A DNA stretch of 64,000 bases from Streptomyces odontomachi (GCF_024435355.1 NZ_JAMJWG010000033.1:1-64000), one strand, 5' to 3'; positions 21,961-31,151 are shown, counted from the first letter of the stretch. The notes: generated by a model not told the origin, from the letters alone. Translations and numbers: made by a program.

Positions 21961-22656
21961 TTGCCCAGCCGTGTGGATACGCTTTCTGCTCAGCATTCGA
22001 TTGATATAGCGCTGGCGATGAGGAGTGATCACGGGCGATTGGAAATCTGCCGGATCCTCGAGGAACTCGAAGAGCACGGGGTCGTCGGCCAGGTCAGGAT
22101 TTCCGATGACCCGGCGATGGCGTTCAAGGCCGCGGCCTCGGAGCCGCGCCGTATCGCCCTCGTCGCCCTCGCCGATCTCGTGGGATCGCTCCCCTCCCTG
22201 CCCGAGCCGGCCAACCGGGACGACGTCAACGTCCTGGTGCTCGTGCGGAAGGCCGATGTCGCCTCCTTGCGCAGCCTCCCGGATCTGCCGGGCATCGGAT
22301 ACGTGGGCCAGGACGAGCTGGACCCCGACGGCCTTGCCCACGCGCTCTCCCGGATGGCAGCAGGCGAACCTCCCGTCCCGTCCTGGCTGGTGCAGGACCT
22401 CCTCGCCGCCTGGCGGGCCACCGGGGAGCCGGCACGGCCCGCGCCGCGGCTCACCCGACGGGAGCAGCAGGCCCTCGTCCTGCTGGTCGACGGGCTCAGC
22501 AACAAGCAGATCGGACGACGGCTCGGCATCTCCGACCACGGCGCGAAGCGCCTGGTGGGGAACATCCTGGCCAAGCTCGACTGCCCGAACCGCACATCGG
22601 TCGCCACGCTGGCGATCAGGGACGGGCTGTACGAGCAGTGCCTCCACCAGTCGTGA
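21961..22656 (+). CDS. LuxR-type regulator with pseudo-receiver
   Basis: A 231-residue protein. The C-terminal LuxR helix-turn-helix is complete (LTRREQQALVLLVDGLSNKQ, then RRLGISDHGAKRLV). The N-terminal 135 residues have the size and alternation of a receiver, but no Asp pocket or phospho-acceptor can be seen, so signalling is not by phosphotransfer. The TTG start at 21961 follows GAGGGGGA. It is an orphan with no kinase nearby. The LysR gene follows at 73 bp. It is clearly different from the pair of regulators at 11193 and 32883. Confidence 0.83.
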   Translation: MPSRVDTLSAQHSIDIALAMRSDHGRLEICRILEELEEHGVVGQVRISDDPAMAFKAAASEPRRIALVALADLVGSLPSLPEPANRDDVNVLVLVRKADVASLRSLPDLPGIGYVGQDELDPDGLAHALSRMAAGEPPVPSWLVQDLLAAWRATGEPARPAPRLTRREQQALVLLVDGLSNKQIGRRLGISDHGAKRLVGNILAKLDCPNRTSVATLAIRDGLYEQCLHQS

Positions 22657-22728
22657 CGCTCGGCGTCGCACCGGTGAGGAAGTCGGGCAAGTCGAGCAAG
22701 CACGCCGAGACGAGGAGGGCCGCACACC

Positions 22729-23661
22729 GTGGAACTGCGCCAGCTGCGCTACTTCGTGGCAGTGGCAGAGGAGCTGCACTTCGGCCGCGCCGCTGAACGC
22801 TTCCATATCGTGCAGTCGGCGGTGAGCCAGCAGATCCGCCGGCTGGAACGTGAATTCGGGGTCGAACTCTTCGACCGTTCCGCCCGGCAGGTACGGCTGA
22901 CGGCCGCCGGTACGCGCCTGCTGCCCCGCGCCCGCGACATGCTGGCCGCGGAGATCATGGTGCGCGCCGCCGTGGAGGACGTCACCGGGCCACCGCCCGC
23001 CCGACTCCGCCTGGGTACCAGCGTCGGGCTGGGCGAACGCCTGGAGATCCTGCTGGAGGCGCTGTCCCGCAGCGATCCCCGGCTGCTGGTCGAACTGGTC
23101 TCGGCACCCATGCGCGAGCGGCTCGGCGACGTGGCCTCCGGCCGGCTCGACGCGGCGTTCGTGCGCTGTGCGGAAGCCGGCATCCCCCAACTGCGCTCGA
23201 TACCGGTGTGGCGGGACAGGCTGCTGGTGGCGCTGCCCGCGCACCACGAGCTGTCCACCGCCTCCGAGATCCACCTGGCCGACCTCGCGACGCTGCCGCT
23301 GCGCCTGACGCCACGGCGCAACCACCCGGCCCTGGTCGACCTCGTCATCTCCGCCTGCCACGCCGCCGGTTTCCAACCGGTCCTCGGGCCGCCGTCAGGA
23401 CCGTTCACGGAGACCCTGGCCGCCATCGGTGCCGGAACCCCCATGTGGACCGTCGCGTACGCCGCCCAGGCCCGCCAGTTGCGCAGCGACCGCGTGGTGT
23501 TCCGACCGGTCGCCGACGCCGCGCTGGAGATCCCCACGTTCCTCGCGGTGCGCCGGGGCGGCATCACGGCCGCCGTGGACTCGCTGATGGAGGCGTGTGC
23601 CGAGGCCGCGGGCGGCGACGCCTTGCAGGTGTCGGCGGCCGGTATCCATCACGATCGCTGA
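22729..23661 (+). CDS. LysR-family transcriptional regulator
   Basis: A 310-residue regulator. The winged helix at the N-terminus (ELRQLRYFVAVAEELHFGRA, then QSAVSQQIRRLE) is canonical, and the C-terminal periplasmic-binding-fold effector domain (about 90-300) is complete. GTG 22729 follows GAGGAGGG. It lies just before, and on the same strand as, the tautomerase/ATP-grasp block, so it is the likely regulator of that block. A weak inverted repeat (GCTGGA / TCCAGC, 23707-23731) lies in the gap after it. Confidence 0.9.
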   Translation: MELRQLRYFVAVAEELHFGRAAERFHIVQSAVSQQIRRLEREFGVELFDRSARQVRLTAAGTRLLPRARDMLAAEIMVRAAVEDVTGPPPARLRLGTSVGLGERLEILLEALSRSDPRLLVELVSAPMRERLGDVASGRLDAAFVRCAEAGIPQLRSIPVWRDRLLVALPAHHELSTASEIHLADLATLPLRLTPRRNHPALVDLVISACHAAGFQPVLGPPSGPFTETLAAIGAGTPMWTVAYAAQARQLRSDRVVFRPVADAALEIPTFLAVRRGGITAAVDSLMEACAEAAGGDALQVSAAGIHHDR

Positions 23662-23792
23662 TTCCTGCCATCTCGACTTGCTGGTTGGAGCGACGATCCC
23701 CGCCGCGCTGGAATGACGTGGCTTCTCCAGCCGCTCCCCAGGCCCCACCATCCTGCCCTCCCCCTCCTCACCACCATCAGCGAGGTTGACGC

Positions 23793-23975
23793 ATGCCCAT
23801 CGTGACCGTCCAGCAGGGCCCGCAGCCCGTCGAGCGCAAGCGCGTCCTGGTCCAGCGCATCACCGAGGCCATGGTCGACGCCTACGGGGTGCCGCCCGAG
23901 TCCGTCCAGGTCTGGATCCACGAGGTGCCCGCGGAGAGCTGGGGCAAGGCCGGGCGGCTGACGGCCGACAAGTGA
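23793..23975 (+). CDS. 4-oxalocrotonate tautomerase-family small enzyme
   Basis: A 60-residue protein beginning MPIVTVQQGPQ; removal of Met would expose the catalytic Pro1 of the tautomerase family. ITEAMVDAYGVPPESVQVWI matches the family core, and the length is exactly that of the classical hexameric 4-OT subunits. These enzymes move protons between enol and keto forms or, in relatives, dehalogenate or add to unsaturated acids. It is the first gene of the six-gene block, with GAGG eight bases before ATG. A dedicated tautomerase suggests a 2-keto or enol intermediate in the product. Confidence 0.9.
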   Translation: MPIVTVQQGPQPVERKRVLVQRITEAMVDAYGVPPESVQVWIHEVPAESWGKAGRLTADK

Positions 23976-24068
23976 CCCGGGGCATCCGCTCTCACCCACC
24001 CGTGTCTCACCCGTTGTGACGAGCCGGCGGCCAACTGGCCGCCACCGTATGGAAGGGAACGCGCCCGC

Positions 24069-25094
24069 ATGTTCCGTATCGATCTGACCAGGGAAGACGC
24101 CGCCGCCGTCGACGCCCTGCTCGACGAGCTCGACAAGCGGTACGACGACCTGGAATCGCCCGAGTTCCTGGAGGACGTCGCCGTCCACTCCCATCGTCTA
24201 CCGGACGCGCTGCGCAGCGGCCTGGTCCGCTTCAAGCTGCGCGAGGAGCACCCGGTGTGCCTGGTGCACGGCTGGCAGACCGACGACGAGGCCATCGGCG
24301 CGACACCCGCGCACTGGCAGGACAGGGCCGCGCTGGCCCGCACCAAGCGGCAGGACATCTACCTGCTGCTCTGCTCCCACCTGCTCGGCGAGACGGTCGC
24401 CTGGGCGACCGAACAGGCCGGCCGCATGGTCCACCAGGTGCTGCCCATCGCCGGCAACGAGGGCGGCCAGCTCGGCACCAGCACCGACCAGCTCTACTGG
24501 CACACCGAGGACGCGTTCCACCCGGAGCGCATGGACTACGTGGCCCTGCTGTGCGTGCGCAACCACGACGGGGTCGCCACCACGTACGCGGGTGTGGACG
24601 ATCTCGACCTCGACGAGGCGACCCTCGACGAGCTCCGCCGCCCCGCCTACCCCTTCCTGCCGGACGAGGGCAACCGCGCCGACGTCGACCTCTCGCCCGA
24701 GGAGACGGGCCTGGCCGCCGAGATCATCACCCGCAGCCACGCCCGGGTGAAGCGGATGTTCACCGACCCCGAGCCGGTGCCGGCCCTGTTCGGTGCCAAG
24801 GAGAGCCCCTACCTGCGGGTGCACCCGCACTACATCGGCGACTTCGGCGAGGACACGGCCGCCGCCAAGGCGTTCGACCGGCTCAAGGACGCCGTCAACA
24901 ACGGACTGCGCGACGTGGTCCTCCAGCAGGGCGACCTCTTCCTGATCGACAACTTCAAGGCCGTACACGGTCGCCGCGAGATCCCCGGCCGTTTCGACGG
25001 CACCGACCGCTGGCTGAAGCGGGCGTTCATCGTCCGGGACCTGCGCAAGACCCGTGCGCTGCGGACCGCTTCCGCAGACCGCGTCGTCTACTGA
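24069..25094 (+). CDS. Fe(II)/2-oxoglutarate oxygenase (TauD / arginine beta-hydroxylase-like)
   Basis: A 341-residue non-haem iron oxygenase. The iron triad is visible as HTE in YWHTEDAFHPERMDY (about residue 145) and the distal His in DNFKAVHGRRE (about 305), with a 2-oxoglutarate-binding Arg following in LKRAFIVRD. The HTEDAFHP...LLCVRNHDG arrangement recalls the clavaminate synthase-like branch, which includes VioC arginine and AsnO asparagine beta-hydroxylases. Hydroxylation or desaturation of a free amino acid is therefore the leading guess. The substrate is not provable from sequence. It lies about 90 bp after the tautomerase. Confidence 0.88.
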   Translation: MFRIDLTREDAAAVDALLDELDKRYDDLESPEFLEDVAVHSHRLPDALRSGLVRFKLREEHPVCLVHGWQTDDEAIGATPAHWQDRAALARTKRQDIYLLLCSHLLGETVAWATEQAGRMVHQVLPIAGNEGGQLGTSTDQLYWHTEDAFHPERMDYVALLCVRNHDGVATTYAGVDDLDLDEATLDELRRPAYPFLPDEGNRADVDLSPEETGLAAEIITRSHARVKRMFTDPEPVPALFGAKESPYLRVHPHYIGDFGEDTAAAKAFDRLKDAVNNGLRDVVLQQGDLFLIDNFKAVHGRREIPGRFDGTDRWLKRAFIVRDLRKTRALRTASADRVVY

Positions 25095-25138
25095 CGGTTC
25101 CGAGGCGAGACAACCCACCCGAGGAGGAACGTCTTCCG

Positions 25139-26023
25139 ATGGCCACACCGCGACAGGAACTGCTGAGCACCGCAGCGCAGTCCACACTCGCCGCATCCCC
25201 CGAGCAGAACGCCGACCCGGACGCCGCCGAGCCGGCCGTCATGGGCGACCACCACCACCGTGCGTGGGTGGGGCCGCCCGAGTACTACGACCGGCTGGGC
25301 GCGATGCAGTTCGTCGTGCTGCTCTTACTGGGCATGCGGGAGACAGACAGGCTGCTGGACCTGGGCTGCGGTTCCCTCCGCGGCGGCCGCTTCTCGCTGG
25401 TGTACCTCCGCCCCGGCAACTACCACGGAATCGACCCCGCACAGTGGTGCGTGGAGCAGGGCGTCGCCGCCGAACTCGGTGACGACATCCTCCGGCTCAA
25501 GCGCCCCGCCTTCCGGCACAACGACGACTTCGACGCCCGCCCCTTCGGCCGTGCCTTCGACTACGTGATGGCCAGCGGCATCTTCATGCACGCAGCGCCG
25601 CACCAGGTGCGCCAGTGCATGGAGCAGGTGGCCCATGTGCTGGCCGACGACGGCCTGTTCGTCGGGGCCTTCCTGCCCGGCGCCGAGGACAGCACGGCCA
25701 AGACGTGGACGTACCCCGAGATCCAGCGGTACACCCCCGAGCGGCTGGCCGAGTGGGCAGGGGAGGCGGGGCTGCGGCTGAGCCTGATCGACGCACCGCA
25801 CACCCTGGACCACCGCTGGTTCGTCGCGACCCGCGCGACCAGCGACCGCCGGCTGCCCGCCCGGCTCACGCTGGACGCCTTCACCTGGACCCGGTACCTG
25901 GTCGAGCAGATCGAGTCACGCGGCGGCACCGCGCGCAGTCACGACGACTACCTCAAGGAAGAGCTGAACAAGCACCTCACCGAGGACAACGACATGGGCC
26001 TGATGCCCCAGGCGCGGATATGA
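25139..26023 (+). CDS. Class I SAM-dependent methyltransferase
   Basis: A 294-residue Rossmann methyltransferase. Motif I is LLDLGCGSLRGG (about residues 75-86), followed by YHGIDPAQWCVEQGV (motif II region) and FDYVMASGIFMHA (motif IV). A run of His (DHHHRAW) precedes the fold. ATG 25139 follows GAGGAGG. N-, O- or C-methylation of the amino-acid-derived intermediate is plausible; the acceptor is not known. Its end overlaps a possible ATG of the first ATP-grasp gene, showing tight coupling. Confidence 0.85.
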   Translation: MATPRQELLSTAAQSTLAASPEQNADPDAAEPAVMGDHHHRAWVGPPEYYDRLGAMQFVVLLLLGMRETDRLLDLGCGSLRGGRFSLVYLRPGNYHGIDPAQWCVEQGVAAELGDDILRLKRPAFRHNDDFDARPFGRAFDYVMASGIFMHAAPHQVRQCMEQVAHVLADDGLFVGAFLPGAEDSTAKTWTYPEIQRYTPERLAEWAGEAGLRLSLIDAPHTLDHRWFVATRATSDRRLPARLTLDAFTWTRYLVEQIESRGGTARSHDDYLKEELNKHLTEDNDMGLMPQARI

Positions 26024-26034
26024 GGGGGCCCGAC

Positions 26035-27276
26035 ATGACGCGACCCGTGGCGGTGGTGGTCGACCCGTTCGGCAGCGGGTCCCACCTGGCCCCGCGCTTC
26101 CACCGGGACGGCTGGCAGACGGTGGCGGTGCTGACGTCGACCGACCTGTCACCGTCGATGATGGCGAGCCTCGACCCCGACAAGTACCTCAAGGTGATCG
26201 GACCGGGCGTCACGGCACCCGAGGTGTACGCCGAGCTGTCCGATCTGCCGGTGGCCGCGGTGCTGCCCGGCACCGAGACCGGCGTCGAGTTCGCCGACGA
26301 GCTCGGCGCGGCCTTCGGTACCGCCGGCAACCCCGCCGAACTGCGTGCCTGCCGGCGCGACAAGGCGGCCATGGGCGAGCGCCTGCACGAGGTCGGCGTG
26401 CCGGCCGCCGAGCAGTTCGCCACCGCCGACCTCGACGAACTGCTGCGCTGGACGGAGAAGCACGACCGCTGGCCGGTGATCGTCAAGCCGCGGCGCAGTG
26501 CCGCGTCGGACGGGGTGTCCCGCTGCCAGGACTCCGACGACGTGCGCGCCGCGTTCCACCGGATCGTCGGCCGGCGAAGCTGGCTGGGCGCCACCAACGA
26601 CAGCGTGCTCGCCCAGGAGTTCCTGAGCGGTCAGCAGTACCTGGTGAACAGCGTCAGCGTGCACGGCCACCACTACATCGGGGAGATCTGGCAGTTCGAC
26701 TCGGTCTACGACGGCCCGCACCAGATCTACGACCGCCAGTGGCTCCTTGCGCCGCACGGCACCGTCCAGGACCAGATCGTCCAGTACGTCCGGCAGGTGC
26801 TGAGCGCGCTCCAGATCAGGTACGGGGCCGCGCACACCGAGGTGATGCTGACCGAGCGCGGCCCCCGGCTCATCGAGACGGCGGCCCGGACCACCGGATT
26901 CATCCAGCAGGACGCCCTGAACGCCGCCGTCGGGCACCACCACATCTCGCTCACCGTCGACGCCTACGTCGCACCGCACCGGATCCTCGAGCGCCCGCCC
27001 CGGTACACCCCGCGCAAGTCGCTGGGCATCGTGGCCCTGCGGTCGCCCGTGGACGGGCAGATCCCGGACTCTCCCGCGCTGCAACGGCTGCTGTCGCTGC
27101 CGACGTTCGCGGGCATCATGGGCGGCACCCTGGAACCCGGCCGCACGGTCAGCCGCACCCGGGACCTGCCCTCGTCCCCGGGCCTGGTCTACCTGCTGGC
27201 CGACAGCGCCGACGAGCTACGGCAGGCCGGCGACACGATCCGCGAGATCGAGGCCACGGGCCTGTACCAGCCCTGA
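26035..27276 (+). CDS. ATP-grasp ligase (first of two)
   Basis: A 413-residue ATP-grasp enzyme. The ATP-binding Lys lies in WPVIVKPRRSAASDGV (about residues 145-160), the metal-binding Glu/Asn-type residues in TEVMLTERGPRLIETAARTT, and the N-terminal preATP-grasp fold begins VAVVVDPFGSGSHL. Such stand-alone ligases activate a carboxylate as acyl-phosphate and join it to an amine (amino acid ligase type). I choose ATG 26035, behind GAGGGGG; ATG 26020, overlapping the previous stop, is an alternative. With a second, dissimilar ATP-grasp downstream, two amide bonds or two alternative couplings are expected. Confidence 0.87.
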   Translation: MTRPVAVVVDPFGSGSHLAPRFHRDGWQTVAVLTSTDLSPSMMASLDPDKYLKVIGPGVTAPEVYAELSDLPVAAVLPGTETGVEFADELGAAFGTAGNPAELRACRRDKAAMGERLHEVGVPAAEQFATADLDELLRWTEKHDRWPVIVKPRRSAASDGVSRCQDSDDVRAAFHRIVGRRSWLGATNDSVLAQEFLSGQQYLVNSVSVHGHHYIGEIWQFDSVYDGPHQIYDRQWLLAPHGTVQDQIVQYVRQVLSALQIRYGAAHTEVMLTERGPRLIETAARTTGFIQQDALNAAVGHHHISLTVDAYVAPHRILERPPRYTPRKSLGIVALRSPVDGQIPDSPALQRLLSLPTFAGIMGGTLEPGRTVSRTRDLPSSPGLVYLLADSADELRQAGDTIREIEATGLYQP

Positions 27277-27286
27277 GCCGTGTCAC

Positions 27287-27328
27287 CCGCCGTCTGCCAT
27301 CCGCCGTCTGCCATCCGTCATGCGCCAT
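27287..27328. repeat. 14-bp tandem repeat between the ATP-grasp genes
   Basis: CCGCCGTCTGCCAT occurs twice exactly (27287-27300, 27301-27314), with a degraded third copy to 27328, in the 94-bp gap between the two ligase genes. It is probably a slippage product; no function is evident. Confidence 0.75.
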
Positions 27329-27370
27329 TCGCCCGAGCCCACCCCCCCATCCGACCTGCGGAGACCAGGG

Positions 27371-28615
27371 ATGACTGCCGAAGCCACGGGGCACCGTCAT
27401 GTGCTGATCATCAATCGGTGGCGTGAACGCTATGCCGAGTACGAGCGCTACATCGATCACCGCAAGCACGCCGTCACCTACGTGACCACGGCCGTCGCCG
27501 CCGAACGGGTGCCTCAGACCGCGGCCGGCCACGTCATCGTCTCCGCGACGGACGACGCCCGGCAGGTCGACCGGGCCGCCGCCGAGCTGGCCGCCCGGCA
27601 CGGCCCGCTGACCGGGGTCATCGCGCTCCAGGAGAACGACCTCCTGGGAGCGGCGCGGCTGCGCGAGGCTGCCGGCCTGCCGGGACCGACGGTCGAGCAG
27701 ACGCTGCCCTTCCGTGACAAGGCGTTGATGTACGACCTGACGGGGCGTGCCGGGGTGCCGCAGCCCGTGCACGCGGTCGTGCACGACGCGGCGGACGTGG
27801 TGGCGTTCGCCGCCGAGCACGGCTGGCCGGTGGTCATCAAACCGCGGGACGGCTGCACCAGCGCGGGCGTCGCGGTGCTGCACGGCCCGGAGGACCTGCC
27901 CACCTACCCCCTGCCGCTGTCGGACCTGGTGATCCAGACGTTCGACAGCGGGACCACGCACCACTTCGACGGCTTCTACGACGGCAGGCGGGCGTACGGG
28001 CACCTGTCCCGCTACATCAACTCGTGCTTCGACTTCCGCGGCGGCACCACCCTCGGCTCGGTGGACGTGGACTCGCCCGCCGCGCAGCGTGCGGCGCACG
28101 AGACCGCGGACGCGGTGCTCGGCGCCCTCACCGACGCGCCGACCGTCTTCCACCTGGAGCTGTTCGGGCACGGGGACGCGCAGCACCCGACGTTCTCCTT
28201 CCTCGAAGTCGGCGCGCGCGCCGGCGGCGCCGAGATCTCGCTGGTGGTGCGCGAGGTGCACGGCGCCGACCTGATGGCCCTCGGCGCCGATCTCCAGCTG
28301 GGCCGCCGGGTCCGCACGCCGCGCGGCAACACACCGGGGGAGCCGGTCGGCGGCTGGCTGATCATCCCCACGCCGGTGCCGCGCCCCTGCCGCATCAGCC
28401 GGGTCAACTCGCTGCTGGGCAGCGTGCCGACGCTGTACGCGGAGGCCGGGCCGCGGGTCGGCGACATCGTGCCCGAGGCGTCGTCGTTCTACGAGCACGT
28501 GGGGGGCCGGTTCCGGTTCCGTGGCACCGACACCGCGTCCGTGGAGCGTGACATCGACACGGTGACCCGGAGCTATTCGGTGAGCGGCACCAAGCTGGTG
28601 GCAGCGCGCCGATGA
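27371..28615 (+). CDS. ATP-grasp ligase (second of two)
   Basis: A 414-residue ATP-grasp protein only distantly like the first. The nucleotide-binding Lys is in WPVVIKPRDGCTSAGVAVL (about 155-173), and the metal-site Glu pair appears in VFHLELFG and FLEVGARAGGAE. The N-terminus (HVLIINRWRERYAEYERYID) resembles carboxylate-amine ligases of the BL00235/RizA kind. The ATG at 27371 has GGAG eight bases upstream. Its stop overlaps the MFS start (ATGA), so synthesis and export are translationally coupled. Confidence 0.86.
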   Translation: MTAEATGHRHVLIINRWRERYAEYERYIDHRKHAVTYVTTAVAAERVPQTAAGHVIVSATDDARQVDRAAAELAARHGPLTGVIALQENDLLGAARLREAAGLPGPTVEQTLPFRDKALMYDLTGRAGVPQPVHAVVHDAADVVAFAAEHGWPVVIKPRDGCTSAGVAVLHGPEDLPTYPLPLSDLVIQTFDSGTTHHFDGFYDGRRAYGHLSRYINSCFDFRGGTTLGSVDVDSPAAQRAAHETADAVLGALTDAPTVFHLELFGHGDAQHPTFSFLEVGARAGGAEISLVVREVHGADLMALGADLQLGRRVRTPRGNTPGEPVGGWLIIPTPVPRPCRISRVNSLLGSVPTLYAEAGPRVGDIVPEASSFYEHVGGRFRFRGTDTASVERDIDTVTRSYSVSGTKLVAARR

Positions 28616-29913
28616 AGCCCGCCGAACGCCTCATCCTGAAGGACCGCGGCTTCCGCGGTCTGCTCGTGGCCCGTACCGCGGTGCTCTTCGGCACCGCGAT
28701 GGGACCGGTGGGCCTGGCCTTCGCCGTCCTTGCCCTGCCGCACGGCACGGGCGGCGAGCTGGGGCTCGTCCTGGTCGCCCGGACCGCGGCCCAGATCGCC
28801 CTGCTGCTGGTCGGCGGGGTGCTGGCCGACCGGTTCTCGAAGACCGCCGTCATGACGGTCGCCGATGCGGTGAACGCGCTGGCCCAGGGCGCCACGGCGG
28901 TGATCGTGCTGCTGGACCGCAATCCGCAGACCCTCCTGGTGGCCCTGTCCGCGCTGTCCGGAGCGGCCACCGGCGCCTTCATGCCGGCGTCCACGGCGGT
29001 GCTGCCCGAACTCGTCCCCAGGGACGGCGTCCAGCCCGCCAACGCGGTCCTGCGCACCGCGCAGAACGCGGCCGCCATCACGGGCGGTGTGCTGGCCGGC
29101 GGGCTGATCGCCTGGGTGGGCGGCGCCGGCGCGGTGGCTGCCAACGCCCTTGCCTACGGCGTATCGGTGTGCGCGCTGCTGAGCGTCCCGCGCCGGCCGC
29201 GTCCGCAGGGCGGCGCGCATGCGACGGGCATGCTGCGGGACCTCGTCGAGGGCTGGCACGCGTTCCGCAGCAGGACCTGGGTATGGGCCTTCGTCGCCCA
29301 GTTCGCCGTGGTCAACGCGGTGTTCACCGGCGCGGTCCGGGTGCTGGCGCCGGTGATGGCGGCGGACACGCCCTCAGGGCCGGCGCTGTGGGCGCTGGCG
29401 CAGACGGGCCTGACCGTGGGCCTGCTGGCCGGCAGCGTGATCGCGCTGCGTTGGGCACCGCACCGCCCGTTGCGGGTCGCCGCCACCTGCGTGGTGGGCT
29501 TCGCGCCACCCCTGTTGCTGCTCGGCGCGGGCGCCCCCTTGTGGGCCGTGGCCATCGCCCTGTTCCTCACCGGGACGTGCAGCGACCTGTTCACGGTGTT
29601 CTGGGAGACGGCCCTCCAGACCGAGATCCCGCCGGCCCAGCTGTCCCGCATCAGCTCCTACGACGCGCTCGGCTCGCTCGGTCTGATGCCGCTCGGCTCG
29701 GCCGTGGCCGCGCCGCTCGCGGGCAGTGACATGCGGGCGTTCGCCCTGGTGGCCGGGGGAGTGGTCATCGTGCTGCTGACGGCTGCGGTGCTGCTCGTGC
29801 CGGCGGTGAGGCACATGCCCGGACCCTCCCACCGGCCCGAGCACCCGGACGTGCCGTCCGACGAGCACCGGGAGAAGGACCCGTCGCCGGCGGGCGGCAC
29901 GGAGCACGGCTGA
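28612..29913 (+). CDS. MFS transporter, probable product exporter
   Basis: A 433-residue major-facilitator protein with about 12 transmembrane segments. GVLADRFSK between helices 2 and 3 is the MFS loop motif. The cytoplasmic tail is hydrophilic (HRPEHPDVPSDEHREKD). The branch resembles the macrolide/MefA-like efflux family. Overlap with the second ATP-grasp gene strongly suggests it exports the product of that block and perhaps gives self-resistance. It is the last gene of the unit. Confidence 0.88.
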   Translation: MKPAERLILKDRGFRGLLVARTAVLFGTAMGPVGLAFAVLALPHGTGGELGLVLVARTAAQIALLLVGGVLADRFSKTAVMTVADAVNALAQGATAVIVLLDRNPQTLLVALSALSGAATGAFMPASTAVLPELVPRDGVQPANAVLRTAQNAAAITGGVLAGGLIAWVGGAGAVAANALAYGVSVCALLSVPRRPRPQGGAHATGMLRDLVEGWHAFRSRTWVWAFVAQFAVVNAVFTGAVRVLAPVMAADTPSGPALWALAQTGLTVGLLAGSVIALRWAPHRPLRVAATCVVGFAPPLLLLGAGAPLWAVAIALFLTGTCSDLFTVFWETALQTEIPPAQLSRISSYDALGSLGLMPLGSAVAAPLAGSDMRAFALVAGGVVIVLLTAAVLLVPAVRHMPGPSHRPEHPDVPSDEHREKDPSPAGGTEHG

Positions 29914-30220
29914 CGCACGGGAGGGAGCGGATCGCGTCAAAGGCGCGCCGCTCCCTGATGCGACGGTTCGCGCCACGACGGAGCCACTCGCCTGAGGACG
30001 CGCGTCCGTCCGAGGACGCCGGCCCGCCCGCCGGGCCCTGCGGTGGCGGGGAGGCATGGCCTGTTCTCGTGTGCGGCCGGTGAAGGCGCGTGACGACATT
30101 GCGCCGTGGACGTACCCAAGGGCGTGTGCGGGGCCGACAGGCGTGGCCTGAGCGGGTAATCTGAATCACATCGGATGACGGAATTCCGTTCAGCATTACT
30201 GAATCAGAGGGAAACACACG
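29914..30220. other. Intergenic region before IclR regulator
   Basis: No gene is seen. The last 70 bases are more AT-rich and contain the 12-bp palindrome at 30178-30189, so this is the promoter region of the IclR-type gene. Confidence 0.5.
30178..30189. promoter_or_regulatory. Palindrome ACGGAATTCCGT upstream of iclR-type gene
   Basis: A perfect 12-bp palindrome 32 bp before the ATG of the IclR-family gene, well placed for autoregulation. Confidence 0.5.
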
Positions 30221-30997
30221 ATGGTGCAGGCGGTGCATCGCGCCGTGCGGATCTTGCGGGAGCTCGCGTCCACCGGGCCCCGACTGGGTGTGACCGAACT
30301 GGCGGACCGCCTGGGTGTGGCCAAGCCCACCGTTCACGCACTGCTGCGCACGCTGGCGGACGAGCGTCTTGTGGTGCAGGACCAGGACAGCTCGAAGTAC
30401 CAGCTCGGCCCCGACCTGGTGCAGCTGGGCAATGCCTACCTGGACACCCAGGAGCTGCGGACCCGCTCGCTGACCTGGGCGGACCAGCTCGCCACCCGGG
30501 TCGGTGAGGCGGTCTGGGTGGCGGTGCTCACCGGCGACCACATCCTGGTGGTGCACCACGCGTTCCGGCCCGAGGGCGCCGTGCAGATCCTCGAAGTGGG
30601 CGCGAGGATCCCCTGGAGCACCTGCGCGTTGGGCAAGGCGATCGTGGCCTTCGCGCCGGCCGCCGCGCGCGAGCGGCTGCTCGCCGCCGAGCCCGCGGTG
30701 CTCACCGGTGCCAGCATCACCGACCCCAAGGAGCTGGGCGAGCAGCTGGAAGAGGTGCTCAGGACGGGATACGCGGTCGAGGACCAGGAGTCCGCCATCG
30801 GGGACGCGGGCATCGCGTCCCCCGTCTTCGACCGCTCCGGCCAAGTGGTGGGCGCCCTGGGCGTGGTGTGCCCTGTCGAGCGCCTGCGGACCGACCGGGC
30901 GCGTGAGGAGCTGGCCGTCGCCGTCCGGGAGATCGCCCGCAACCTCTCCCGTGACCTGGGCGCTTCTCGGAACGGCGCCCGTATCGCCGTCATCTGA
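30221..30997 (+). CDS. IclR-family transcriptional regulator (GylR-like)
   Basis: A 258-residue regulator. The N-terminal winged helix reads LGVTELADRLGVAKPTVHAL; the C-terminal GAF-like effector domain (about 75-250) ends with SPVFDRSGQVVGALGVVCP, typical of IclR. Streptomyces GylR, the glycerol-operon regulator, belongs to this group. Since a decayed dhaK and an intact dhaL follow, control of glycerol/dihydroxyacetone use is a reasonable guess. ATG 30221 follows GAGGG nine bases upstream. Confidence 0.9.
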   Translation: MVQAVHRAVRILRELASTGPRLGVTELADRLGVAKPTVHALLRTLADERLVVQDQDSSKYQLGPDLVQLGNAYLDTQELRTRSLTWADQLATRVGEAVWVAVLTGDHILVVHHAFRPEGAVQILEVGARIPWSTCALGKAIVAFAPAAARERLLAAEPAVLTGASITDPKELGEQLEEVLRTGYAVEDQESAIGDAGIASPVFDRSGQVVGALGVVCPVERLRTDRAREELAVAVREIARNLSRDLGASRNGARIAVI

Positions 30998-31151
30998 CCG
31001 GCCTCCTGGACCTCGCGTGCCAAGGGGCTCGATGCGGCGCGAGACGGGGAAGGGGACCGCCGCCGCGACCCGGCGGCCGGGCTTCGCGACCAACGGCGTG
31101 CGGAGCGCCGGCGCGAGCGCTCTGTCCGGTCGTGGTTGGCCCACCTAACGC

